Part shown: in pieces, positions 14,414 through 25,835 of the stretch
Position numbering within the stretch: position 1 is the stretch's first letter
Layout: each line of letters starts with the position of its first letter
Source of the DNA: Stictocephala bisonia
Taxonomy: Eukaryota > Arthropoda > Insecta > Hemiptera > Membracidae
Length of the DNA: 64,000 nucleotides
Assembly: GCA_035578905.1 (NCBI GenBank)
Contig: JAQJVL010002608.1
Span: forward strand, 25,481-89,480
Direction of reading: 5' to 3'
Position numbers and translations under genes: made by a program
The notes under the pieces: generated by a model
What the model saw: the letters and a program-made list of their open reading frames with translations, nothing else
Database searches by the model: none
Told to the model about the DNA's origin: nothing

Positions 14414-14943
14414 TCTTATAACATGTGCATATAACAGACAAGTTTTATGTTTAATTTGATTTCTTTTTGTTCATTTTGAATCAGTAAATCCCCCCCCCCA
14501 CTCATAATATAATTAACTTTATGAAACTCCGTTTAAAACGTTCTGTCCTGACATGACTCATTGTCCCTGAGTAATGGTACACTTTAGAGGTAGTTTCTTT
14601 TTATTATTATTTTTTATATTTGTGCACTTAATATTTACATATATAAAATAAATAATAGTTCATTTTTAATCACATCCAAATAATACAAAATATTAATAAA
14701 ATGTAATAGAGCGTAGTATATTTAATTCTCTCCCAATTGCCAAGCTGGCTATTCTTTAATGACAAAGTGACAGTTACGTTGCTTTATTGTTGTGTCAACA
14801 ATGATCCAAAATCTAAACCACATTCACTTAAAAGTTTATCCATTTATATTTAGATATTAGAATGCAGGCTTCCAAGGGATTATGGTTGAGCTGTCAGGGA
14901 AAAGAAATTTATATTTAAAAATATCAAAAAATAAACTCAGTAT
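14414..14943. other. Non-coding stretch
   Basis: No gene is seen. A run of nine C lies at about 14,491-14,499. Confidence 0.4.
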
Positions 14944-15250
14944 GGAACTTTTTTGTTAATTCACTACCAATACTTTCTTACCGCAATTACGGTTAGGTTA
15001 GGTTACTAAAGTTGATCATAAACTGGTAAATCCAAAGATTGACATATCGTCAAATGCGCTCTCCGTGTGTAAGTTCTTGGAGAACGAAAGGATAAGGCAA
15101 GCGATATTGGATTCCTAGCAGATAAGGAATACTACAGTAGACCTAAAAATGACGGGGGAACAGTTTTTAGAGCAATATAATATTTATCAAGTGGTAGTGA
15201 ACTAACGGGAACAAAAAGGTAGTGGTAGTGAATTGAAGGAAACGATTCCT
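14944..15250 (+). mobile_element. MITE-like element, copy 3 of 3
   Basis: Same order of conserved phrases as copy 2 (cgcaattacggttagg, aactggtaaatccaa, gcgatattggattcctagca). Its ends, ttgttaattcactaccaa at the left and ggtagtggtagtgaattga at the right, are inverted repeats. It is about 307 bp and has no coding capacity. The right end carries two direct copies of gtggtagtgaa. Confidence 0.65.
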
Positions 15251-17177
15251 AAGTATAATTGATTAATTACTACCGATATCTGTCACAATAATTTAGCTCC
15301 ATTCAAAATATTTATATAAATGGGCCGTAAATTTATTTGTATTTAATGACTTATACAGTAAATGTTTATATTATGATGATCACTGTAGCTGTGATTGAAA
15401 ATCATACTTATTAAGAAAAAGTTCCCTATATAATTTATCATGCTATTCGGCTCCATTTTAAATAAAGTCTCCTCTGCTGCCTTCTATGTACGGCAGGTGA
15501 GGTAATAAAATTTCATATAATGTTGACAAAATATATTCTGCTTGGAGTGAAAACACACATTCCTCTCTCGTACCAAAGAGTCTGTTTGTTGCCAAAACAA
15601 ATGCATGTTCTTTGCATCCTGTAGAACAACATAAAAATAACACAAACCATGATTTATTGCCTGCATACTAGCCACATGTCTTGGATAAAAAATATATTTG
15701 TTGTACGTCCTACTTGTTATTTTTAAATCTATATTTCAAAATTAATCTTTTTAACTAATTAATACTGATAATAATTTTTTTAATTAATAATGACGTAATT
15801 TAATTTAAAAGAATAAAACGGTTGACAATTTCATTTTCAGGACTTTATAATTACGTGATCAAGTAAAAACTGCGTCTTATTTTAGCTACACTTATTATTA
15901 TTTCGATTTCCGATTACTCTATTTGAATTGTGTTTATTGAATCAGGTTTTCTATAGTATATGTTACTAAATATTACAAATAATAACATATTTAGTTCGTA
16001 AAATATATTTATCACGGTTGAAAAATTTGTACTTAAACATGATATATTGACTCATGTAAAAAATGTATGAAAATTAGATTTCATAGGTTGGTAAAATACT
16101 GAAATATAATTTGGTTCTTAAATTCTGTCTGTATTCTTAAAGCACTATCCTGACTGGCCACTCAATAGACACTTACTTAAGTGCTTGTAACAGAATTTAC
16201 AGTTCTAAGGTATAAAGTTTATTGAGTACGGTATTGTCTTAAGAGTCAGCTGTCAGCGGATATAGCCGCCATGTTGGATTTATATCCCGAAAGAATGGCG
16301 TTAAATGTAATACAGCACTGTGACAACATTGGGTGAAACATGATTTATTTGTATTTTCCAACCTTCCATGACAACAAAGTTATTTAATGGCATCAAAGGA
16401 AAAATGTTCTTTCAAGAGTAAAATAATACATAAATGAGTTTTAAAGTTTTGAAAGTTTATTGTAGCCATTGATTCTAAGCTAAAATAACTTTCATACAAC
16501 AATAATTTATACTACTTATTTTCATTTAATTGAAAAAAAACTTTATAATAATGCTTGGATCATGAGCAGCAATTGGACTAAAAACATTAAATTATAAAAA
16601 ACCTAGATTTGTTACCTAAATATTTAACTCACAAAATAAAAATAATTTTACTGTACTATAATATGTTGTAATAGATTTTATTACTAATCCAAGCTTTATT
16701 AATAACATGCGTCTATAATATGCAAAAATGGATTATTCATAAGTTTTAATGACATACGTTTGGAGTGTTTGTCTTCAAATTAGAAACTTTGATCCAGTTT
16801 GATATTACCAAACTTTAATCCAGTTATACTAATGCTCCAAGTGGAAACTTGACTTGATTGTTTAAATATTACGAACATAAAATCCTGAACAGTTTCCTAT
16901 TTCTTTCAATTATTAAAATGTAAGAAATCATCGTAAAAGGTTGATCCATCATAGTTGTATTACATCAGTATATCTTAATGTAAAAAAATATTTAGTTATT
17001 TAAAATAGAGATAGATTTAGGCATCACGGTCTTTGTAAATAGGACAAACAATTTGCCTAAATATATTTGAAATATTATGACAATATATTTACAAATAAAT
17101 ATATACACATTCAAATAATATCTCTAACATTTGAACAAAAAGGACAAGTTAAATAATGTTATTGTAATATTTAAATA
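15251..17177. other. AT-rich non-coding stretch
   Basis: No gene is recognised. A 63-codon minus-strand frame at 15,484-15,675 has a balanced composition (C, H, Q, M) unlike AT noise but no domain I can name; it could be a small exon or element fragment. Confidence 0.4.
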
Positions 17178-18248
17178 CACTGTAATAATTATAGATTAAA
17201 TTGACATGATAACTAAATGTATGGGCATAAAGCTGTACGTCCCATAGTGGCCCTGGCTATTGAGCTATTAATAAATAATTATAGAGTAAATTAACATGAT
17301 AACTGAATGTATGGACATAAAGCTGTACGTCCCATAGTGGCCCTGTCTATTGAGCTATTAATAAATATACTGTAATAATTATAGAGTAAATAAACATGAT
17401 AACTAAATGTATGGTCATAAAGCTGTACGTCCCATAGTGGCCCTGGCTATTGAGCTATTAATAAATATACTGTAATAATTATAGAGTAAATTAACATGAT
17501 AACTAAATGTATGGACATAAAGCTGTACGTCCCATAGTGGCCCTGGCTATTGAGCTATTAATAAATATACTGTAATAATTATAGAGTAAATTAACATGAT
17601 AACTAAATGTATGGACATAAAGCTGTACGTCCCATAGTGGCCCTGGCTATTGAGCTATTAATAAATAATTATAGAGTAAATTAACATGATAACTGAATGT
17701 ATGGACATAAAGCTGTACGTCCCATAGTGGCCCTGTCTATTGAGCTATTAATAAATATACTGTAATAATTATAGAGTAAATAAACATGATAACTAAATGT
17801 ATGGTCATAAAGCTGTACGTCCCATAGTGGCCCTGGCTATTGAGCTATTAATAAATATACTGTAATAATTATAGAGTAAATTAACATAATAACTAAATGT
17901 ATGGTCATAAAGCTGTACGTCCCATAGTGGCCCTGGCTATTGAGCTATTAATAAATATACTGTAATAATTATAGAGTAAATTAACATGATAACTAAATGT
18001 ATGGTCATAAAGCTGTACGTCCCATAGTGGCCCTGGCTATTGAGCTATTAATAAATAATTATAGAGTAAATTAACATGATAACTGAATGTATGGACATAA
18101 AGCTGTACGTCCCATAGTGGCCCTGGCTATTGAGCTATTAATAAATATACTGTAATAATTATAGAGTAAATTAACATGATAACTAAATGTATGGACATAA
18201 AGCTGTACAACCCATAGTGGCCCTGGCTATTGCGATATTAATAAATAG
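17178..18248. repeat. Satellite, 90/100-bp monomers, about 11 copies
   Basis: The phrase agctgtacgtcccatagtgg starts at 17231, 17321, 17421, 17521, 17621, 17711, 17811, 17911, 18011, 18101 and, with two changed bases, 18201. Spacings are 90,100,100,100,90,100,100,100,90,100. The length difference is a 10-bp segment (atactgtaat) present or absent between monomers. The recurring 90+100+100+100 pattern makes a 390-bp higher-order unit, supported by variant bases shared between matching positions (actgaatgt with cctgtctatt at 17.3 and 17.7 kb). Confidence 0.95.
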
Positions 18249-19461
18249 TCCTTATTGAGCTAAGTCGAACTCAGATAGTAACAATGACTACACTCGTTTA
18301 TCTACACTCGTCGTACTAATTCACCCCTCATATTCGTCCATATATCTACGATCGTCGTCTTAGATATGAATAATGACTAGTGAAAACCTTGCTTTGTTTT
18401 ATTTCAATGTTTGTTATTTAAGTTGTTGTTTTGTTGAATTTAATACCTTTATTTAAATGTTTTAAACCTTGCATTCCACAGTCATGGTGATTTAAAAAAT
18501 ATCTAACCTTTTGAAAATAGCCAAACTAAATAAATAATGGTTCTAAATAAAACATATAAGGGAGATAATCTTATGTTTAACATTAGTGAGTAAGTTCTTT
18601 GTGTTTTTTTAGTTAATATCAATGAAAATTTTATTGATTACATATTCTTTATTAAAAAGAAAAAGAAAAATTTTCAGGGTTTCAAATTGTTCTCATCAAT
18701 CTTTAAAATGGCTTAGGCATGTTATTCCAAGTGAAATCAACGACATATAACAATTTAGAAGTTTCAATACGCTGTTTATTGTGATTTATACAGATACATT
18801 ATGTAATTAAAACGAGAACTATAATTCCAAGAATACTCCCTTTCTTGGAATTTTACCATCTATACATCGTATCATGTTGTATTTAGTTTTATTTTAACAA
18901 ATTACGGCCAACAAATAAACATGATAATTTATAATACTGTCTCATACGACACGACTCTTAAACTAACAACTCCTCCTTTAAAATTGTGATAAATACGTGT
19001 AAGAGTTTTCAAATTGACTGCAAATATTTATAATTCTAGAAGACCTATATAGGAGCCTATGTGTAGCTCATTTTGTCTTCGTATATAACGTGGTATATCA
19101 TAAAATAAGTTTATATTCTTTTTATTTTATTTTTTACAGCCTAAAGAAACTTGCAATTGTAAATTTAAATTAATTAAATTAAATTTAAATTGATTGTAAA
19201 TTTACAGGTTCCCTTAATTGCTTTCATATGTTAAATAGTAAAAAATTGTAGCCTTGAATTATGCTCAGGAAATCGGTTATAAAGAATGTAATGTATATGT
19301 TTTATTAGTCAATAATAGAGATGTTTGATTACATTTTCTTATCTCGTGATAAATAATATGTTAGGTCTGATGCATTAAATAGTGATATATATTAAAGATA
19401 ACAATCAAATGTGCTTGTTTATATTAATATTATATAAACTCATGGTTATTCCAAGGCCTAC
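18249..19461. other. AT-rich non-coding stretch
   Basis: No gene is recognised. A short inverted aaattaatttaaat-type region lies at about 19,155-19,195. Confidence 0.4.
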
Positions 19462-19900
19462 ATGGTGCTTTGCTTTGTCTTCCGGTCAACCAAAGGACCC
19501 TTTACACTTTCTACAATCAGAACACTCTTCATGACCCTAGTCCACTCCATACTGGAGTACAACTCACCTGTCTGGTCAACCTACCAACTGGGTCTTGTAG
19601 ATGTACTTGAAAGGATCCAGAACTGCCTCCTGCGACTGATTGGTGTCAGATTGGGTTTCCGATACAACAAAGTGTGACTTGATGAGATCAAGCTTCATCT
19701 TGGTCTTCTCCCTCTATCTCAGCGTCGGGCACTAATAGACTCTCTACTCCTTTACAAGATCGTAAATGGCTCTTTAGACTGTCCCGAACTACTAGGAAAA
19801 ATTTATTTCTATATCCCTCGTCTCTCAAGACAGCAGTAGCTTTTCAGAAGAGCCCATTTACTCCACAAGGTACTCGTACAACGTATAGAAATCATTTGTA
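19462..19900 (+). pseudogene. LINE reverse transcriptase C-terminal fragment
   Basis: The frame at 19,462-19,677 reads with TLVHSILEYNSPVWSTYQ followed by LERIQNCLLRLIGVRLGFRY, the thumb-side tail common to non-LTR reverse transcriptases of the Jockey/CR1/R1 type. After a stop at 19,677 the family similarity continues in another frame with DEIKLHLGLLPLSQRR, then LLLYKIVNG and CPELLGK, up to about 19,900. The fragment is therefore frameshifted and has internal stops. No catalytic YxDD region is present, so this is a 5'-truncated dead copy. It is GC-richer than its surroundings. Confidence 0.85.
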
Positions 19901-21659
19901 ATGTTTTCTACAAATAAGCATGATAAAAACCTGGTTTAAGAGTAAGTTACCTTACATAAACAAATAAATAATAAATTAAACATAATAAATCTGAAGAACA
20001 AAGTTAATAAAAATTAATTTGTTAAAGTTGTATTATAAAATATTTTACTAATAATTATAAAAAATAATGTCTAATTAAAAATGCATCTAGTAATATTGTA
20101 TTAGAACTAAATGTATACATTGAACACCAATGTGGTTTTTCAAACTGATTATAAAATATTTTATACATAAAATTCCTTTTACTTATGTACCAATGAAGTG
20201 ATGCCAAATAAAGCCAGTGGTAGTAAATCATTAACGTATCCATTGTGTGTCAGACCTACCCACAGTACATGAATAAATTAACAACCCTTGGTGTCATTTT
20301 CCAGCATGACATCTCTGGTTGAGAAGTTTTTTGCTCCTTTTAGGCAAAGTATATCAATTCTTAGTCTTTTCACTACAAAACTACTCCTTGTCACCTTTTT
20401 GTATAAGCTCATCTTCGATACATTTAATTTCTCTTTTATTTATGTTTGGTAAATTTAAATCTGACAAATGTTTTCCTACAGTTTATCAAATCTAATGTTA
20501 TATCCCATTCTACCGTTATAATGTTTCATCAATTAGTTTTGATATTTTAAGCCAGAATACATATAGTCTATTAAATGTCTAGCGTGCTGTATTATTATTC
20601 ATATTTAAATCTGTCAAACTAAGGAAAGTTCTAAATAAAAAAAAACTTAGTAAATGACGTAAAATGACATTTTGCACGTGTATCTAAGGGTGGTGGATAG
20701 AATCTTCATTATTGGCTCATCCACCCACCTATGTACAATGGTCCTACCCCAGCCACATAAACATACACGACCCCACCTTGTCTATATATTAATACTACAT
20801 ATATAGACCACTACGTATATATGTAGTATCAATCTACCCACATATATATACGTACACTGGTATTTATAAGTTCTAAAGGACATGAAATATTATGTAAAAG
20901 CACAAGATAAAACAAATACGAAGCGTGGAACTTATTTATATACATTTTTTCAGGTAAAAAACTATTTTGCTAGCACTAATAAAATATGTATTTATATGTC
21001 AAAAGGGACATAAAATATTATGTAAACCATTAAATGAAACAAACTAAATTGTACAAACTACAAGCTTGTTCTTATCATTTTTATTATTGACATAAAATTA
21101 ACTTTTAACAATCGTAAAATTTTTAAACTATTTAATAAAAAATCAATGTCATGATAAATAATAGATAAAACTAGTATTTTGTGACTGAAAATATATCTTT
21201 AATAAAAAAATATTAAAAGTATTTACTTTAGTGGCCATACTGTTTGATACAAAAATTAAACTTGTCGATCATTTACATTTTGTAGCCTTAATTAAGCTAC
21301 TATTTATTTTTGATATGTTGAACAACTTAAATGAGAGAATAAAATAAAAATTCTTCAATGATAAAACTTTTTCTTATTTTTTCTTCTTATAACTTCAACA
21401 AAATTAAATTTGATTTCTTCTACAAATAATAATAAAAACGAAAATAAAAGATCTTTCTTTATTTAATTAACGGAACACAAATAAACTAAAAATCAAAACA
21501 AATCAAATATCTTTAGACCAGAACCTTTTTTATTAATTCAACTGTTTCAATAAAATTTTTTATTTATTTGTTAAATCAATAATTTCAAAATTGCTTTTAA
21601 ATTGCAAAATTGTTTAAATTGAAAATTTCTTTAAAAATGGAAAAAATTTCCTTTAAAAA
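19901..21659. other. AT-rich non-coding stretch
   Basis: No gene is recognised. A hairpin with 13-bp arms lies at 20,793-20,805 / 20,816-20,828. A segment of about 60 bp near 20,865 (ggacatgaaatattatgtaa) recurs imperfectly near 21,008, about 140 bp later. Confidence 0.45.
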
Positions 21660-22210
21660 TTGTAAAATTGCCTCCGGGAGATCTGGAACCAAAAGAAATA
21701 ACCAGATTTTAGTGACTTGAAACATTATCCTTTTTACAAAAAATTTTTAAACAGAAAACAAGGCACTCTGAAAACTGTCACTAGAAGAGTGACTACAAAC
21801 AAGAAACAAGTTTAACCGCGCATGCTTGGTGGATCTTACCCTATCTACTAAAACCTGACTGAAAAACCTAACTAAAGAAAACTTGTCAAAATTACTTACG
21901 TAGCTGTCCTGGAGGTTTCAACCCAAAACGTGACCACAAACAAAGCGTGACATACGCTCACTCACTCACAAGCGACAAGGAAAAAAAAATTGCCGAAACG
22001 GAAGACAAGACTCCGAACGGTTAAAATCGCCGTGAAGAACAAACGTGGTCACTCGCCAAAAGAAAACTTCAAACTGCCCGAACGCCCGCAAACCTTCCAC
22101 CAACGGACTTACCCCCTCCTTACTCTAGAAGCTAAATCAACCAATTAGAACCCTCTAAACCAGGACAACCGAACAGGTAAGGCTCACCAAACATGTTGAC
22201 TTCAGAAAAC
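21660..22210 (-). promoter_or_regulatory. GC-richer island with a minus-strand splice-donor-like site
   Basis: The base composition rises sharply against the AT-rich flanks, with no long open frame. On the minus strand a CCAAT-type segment (rc of aaccaattag, about 22,139) is followed about 240 bp later by CTAC|GTAAGTAA, a good donor consensus, at about 21,895. This could be a promoter with a non-coding first exon, or part of an LTR or other element. No downstream coding exon was recognised, so the call is tentative. Confidence 0.25.
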
Positions 22211-23150
22211 ATGTCGCATGAAATTGACAGGAAATTAACAAACGTGAATATACTGGTTATTTAGCTAATTTAAATGGGAAAAAACTACTTTTTTATTTGA
22301 AAGGGGAAGATTCTAAATTTTTCTCAAAACTTGGAGAATTTGTATTGAAAACTTTTGGTAAAAGAACCAAACACTTAAACCTCTCAGTTCTTACAATATT
22401 TAACATATTCTAAACACAATTCTCTAAAATAATTATAATGTGACAATTAACAATTGTTACAATTTCCATATTTATTATTTATTATTGTAAAATGTACAGG
22501 TTTTTGGTTGTTTAGTTTCAAAATAAATAGCCACAATTTAACTGTAATAATTCCTTTATCTAAAACTAAATATATTTGCTACTTCAATCGGTAATAAATA
22601 AAAAAGAGAATTTTGTGCATAAAACATGTTGTACTAAACATGCCCTTCTAATGTCAACTACCATATTAAATGTTAGTATTATTAGAATTTAGTCTGCACT
22701 TATTGATAGGAAAAACGTAAAAATATCACGTATAAAATTTTAATTGTGACATAATCATTAAAATGTTTACTGAAATCCCTTATCATGATATTTTATAGTA
22801 CGAATAATGTTGTATTTAAAAGAAATCATTTTACATTTTCAACTTATACATTTATATAAAATCACTGTTTATATGTTTCATAAGGCATGTTTTAGAAAAA
22901 TTATGTTAGTAAAATTAGTTAATTGTTAGGCGGAAAACATAATGAGTCATTAATATAAGAAATTGAAGGTAAATTAATAATAGCTTGTTGAAACAATGTA
23001 CGTCCACTTACCACTACATTTTAATACTAAGAATAAAACACGTTGAATAGGTAAGTAGTCTGGCTCCACTACTGATGATCTCACCGGTATTGTGTGCACT
23101 TGAGCTAGCTGGGGAACCCAGTGTCAACCCAAGAGCTAGATGAACGACAC
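22211..23150. other. AT-rich non-coding stretch
   Basis: Nothing recognisable on either strand. Confidence 0.4.
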
Positions 23151-23300
23151 GCACTTGCCAATAGCACTGTAGGTCAAGAGTGGGTGGGTGAGTAGCTGTA
23201 AATGTACGTGTTAGCAGGTCAATGGCACTGTTAGTGAATGGACGGAAGGCTGGGTCAATAGCACTGTAAGTCTATGGACGAGTGGGTGAAACAATAGTAC
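23151..23300. repeat. Degenerate minisatellite
   Basis: The phrase caatagcactgta / caatggcactgtt recurs at about 23,160, 23,220 and 23,256, each time followed by a G-rich gtgggtg or gctggg segment. Confidence 0.5.
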
Positions 23301-23871
23301 ATTGCGTGTATGGAATTGTGACAGTGATTATCTATTCGTTGTTGTGAGCTTTTGTGTGCATGTCTGTGAGTTTTAGGAGGATGTGAAAAATATGATATTT
23401 TACAAAAATGTGAAAATTTAAAGATTTTCTTACGTTATGACAAAATTATACTTTAGCCTCAGTTTCATCCTTAGCCCAAAAGTATTTAGGTGCAAATTAA
23501 GTTTGTTTTCGACATTAATGTCCTATTCTTTCCCCTTGCCTATATCACAAGAATTGTTTTGTTAAGCTATGGAATGGTTAATTAACACAAACAAAACGTG
23601 GTGTATAATTAACACAAACAAAACTAATCATTACATATGTGATTTAAAATTCCTCTAATTCTTAGTGTTGACCCCTGTCTAATTAGAGGTTTTGATGCAT
23701 TTATTTATTCTTATTACACTTAGTTTATGGCAAATAAGTCTAGATTTAAATTCGTACAAAAGAGATAGTGTTGCAAGCCATGTTAAAATTATAACAAGCA
23801 ATCGTGTTTGTAAATAACGATGGAAGGGTCTACAAAACGGCTTTAGAGTGTAAGGTACATATCCTTAATAT
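23301..23871. other. Non-coding stretch before the 167-bp satellite
   Basis: No gene is seen; the phrase attaacacaaacaaaac occurs twice at about 23,581 and 23,608. Confidence 0.4.
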
Positions 23872-25835
23872 TAAGTTGAACAAGACCAAGATGAATGGTG
23901 AGTGGGACTCATTTCCAACAACCCCTCACTCATAGTGAGAAAGTGGCCTGGATAAAACGTCTGCTCATTAGTTCAGGATCTGTTCCACAGAGATAACAAC
24001 CCACATTGTGGGGATGTACTGGTACAGATCCTAAATAAAAGGTTTAACAAGACCGAGATGAATGGAGAGTGGGGATCATTTCTAATAATCCATCCCTCAA
24101 TGTCAGGAAGGGACCTGGACCAAACGTCTGCTCATTCGTTAGTAATCTATTCCAAAGGGATATCAACCCATATTGTGGTGATTTATTGGTACATATCCTT
24201 AATATAAGGGTTAACAAGAACAAAATGAACGGAGAGTGGGGCTCATTTATTATAATCCCTCCCTCATTGTGAGGAATTAGCCTGGATCAAACCTCTGCTC
24301 ATTGCTTAAGGATCTGTTCCAGAGAGATATCAACCCATATTGTGGTGATTTACTGGTACAGATCATCAATAGAAGGTTTAAAAAGACCGAGATGAATGGA
24401 GAGTGGAGCTCATTTCTAACAACCCCTCCCTGATTGTGAGGAAGTGGTCTGGATCAAACGTCTGCTCATTGGTAAACGATCTGTTCCAAGAGATATCAAG
24501 CCACATTGTGGTGATGTACTGGTATAGATCCTCAATAGAAGGTTTAACAATACCGACATTAATGGCGAGTGGAGCTCATTTCTAACAACCCCTCCCTGAT
24601 TGTGATGTAGTGGTCTGGATCAAACGTCTGCTCATTGGTAAACGATCTGTTCCACAGAGATATCAACCCACATTGTGGTGATGTACTGCTATAGATCCTT
24701 AATAGAAGAGTTAACAAGACCAAGATGAATGGAGAATGGGGCTCATTTTTAACAACCCCTCCCTCATTGTGAGGAAGTGGTCTGGATCAAACCTCTGCTC
24801 ATTAGTAAAGGATCTATTTTAGAGAGATATCAACCCACATTGTGGTGATGTACTGCTACAGATCCTTAATAGAAGGGTTAACAAGACCGAGATGAATAGA
24901 GAGTGGGGCTCATTTTTAACAACCCCTTACTGATTGTGAGGAAGTGGTCTGGATCAAACGTCTGCTCATTGGTAAACGATCTGTTCCACAGAGATATCAA
25001 CCCACATTGTGGTGATGTACTGGTACAGATCCTCAATAGAAGGTTTAACAATAACGACATTAATGGAGAGTGGAGCTCATTTCTAACAACCCCTCCCTGA
25101 TTGTGAGGAAGTGGTCTGGATCAAACGTCTGCTCATTGGTAAACGATATGTTCCACAGAGATATCAACCCACATTGTGGTGATGTACTGGTACAGATCCT
25201 CAATAGAAGGTTTAACAATAACGACATTAATGGAGAGTGGAGCTCATTTCTAACAACCCCTCCCTGATTGTGAGGAAGTGGTCTGGATCAAACGTCTCCT
25301 CATTGGTAAACGATCTGTTCCTCAGAGATATCAACCCACATTGTGGTGATGTACTGCTACAGATCCTTAATAGAAGGGTTAAGAAGACCGAGATGAATGG
25401 AGAGTGGGGCTCATTTCTAATAATCCCTCCCCCATTGTGAGGAAGTGGTCTGGATAAAACGTCTGCTCATTAGTAAAGGATCTGTTCCACAGAGATATCA
25501 ACCCACATTGTGGTGATGTACTGCTACAGATCCTTAAAAGGAGGGGTAACAAGACCGAGATGAATGGAGAGTGGAGCTCAATTCTAACAACCCCTCCCAC
25601 ACTGTGAGTAAGTGGCCTGGATCAAACGTCTGCTCATTAGTAAAGGATCTGTTCCACAGGGATATCAACCACAGGGATACATTGTGGAGATGTACTGCTA
25701 CATATCCTTAATAGGAGGGGTAACAAGACCGAGATGAATGGAGAGTGGAGCTCATTTCTGTGAATCTCTCTCTCTCTTTCTCTCATTGTGAAAAAGTGGT
25801 CTTTATCAAACGTCTGATCATTAACCCACATTTAC
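23872..25835. repeat. Satellite, 167-bp monomer, about 12 copies
   Basis: Equivalent positions of the gagagtgg phrase lie near 23,899, 24,066, 24,233, 24,400, 24,566, 24,733 and onward at intervals of 167 (sometimes 166) bp to about 25,745. Monomers carry gatcaaacgtctgctcatt and gatatcaacccacattgtgg. Apparent 60-67-codon frames each cover one monomer and are by-products, because 167 is not a multiple of three. The last monomer is disrupted by a duplication (aaccacagggatac) and a (ct)n tract near 25,770. Confidence 0.95.

Noticed and set aside
17178..18248. CRISPR-like regular spacing
   Set aside because: Whole monomers are conserved with no unique spacers, and the context is eukaryotic satellite DNA.
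24069..25831. Repeated 60-70-codon frames with NNPSLIVRKW or similar
   Set aside because: Each spans one 167-bp satellite monomer; the period is not a multiple of three, so no continuous protein exists.
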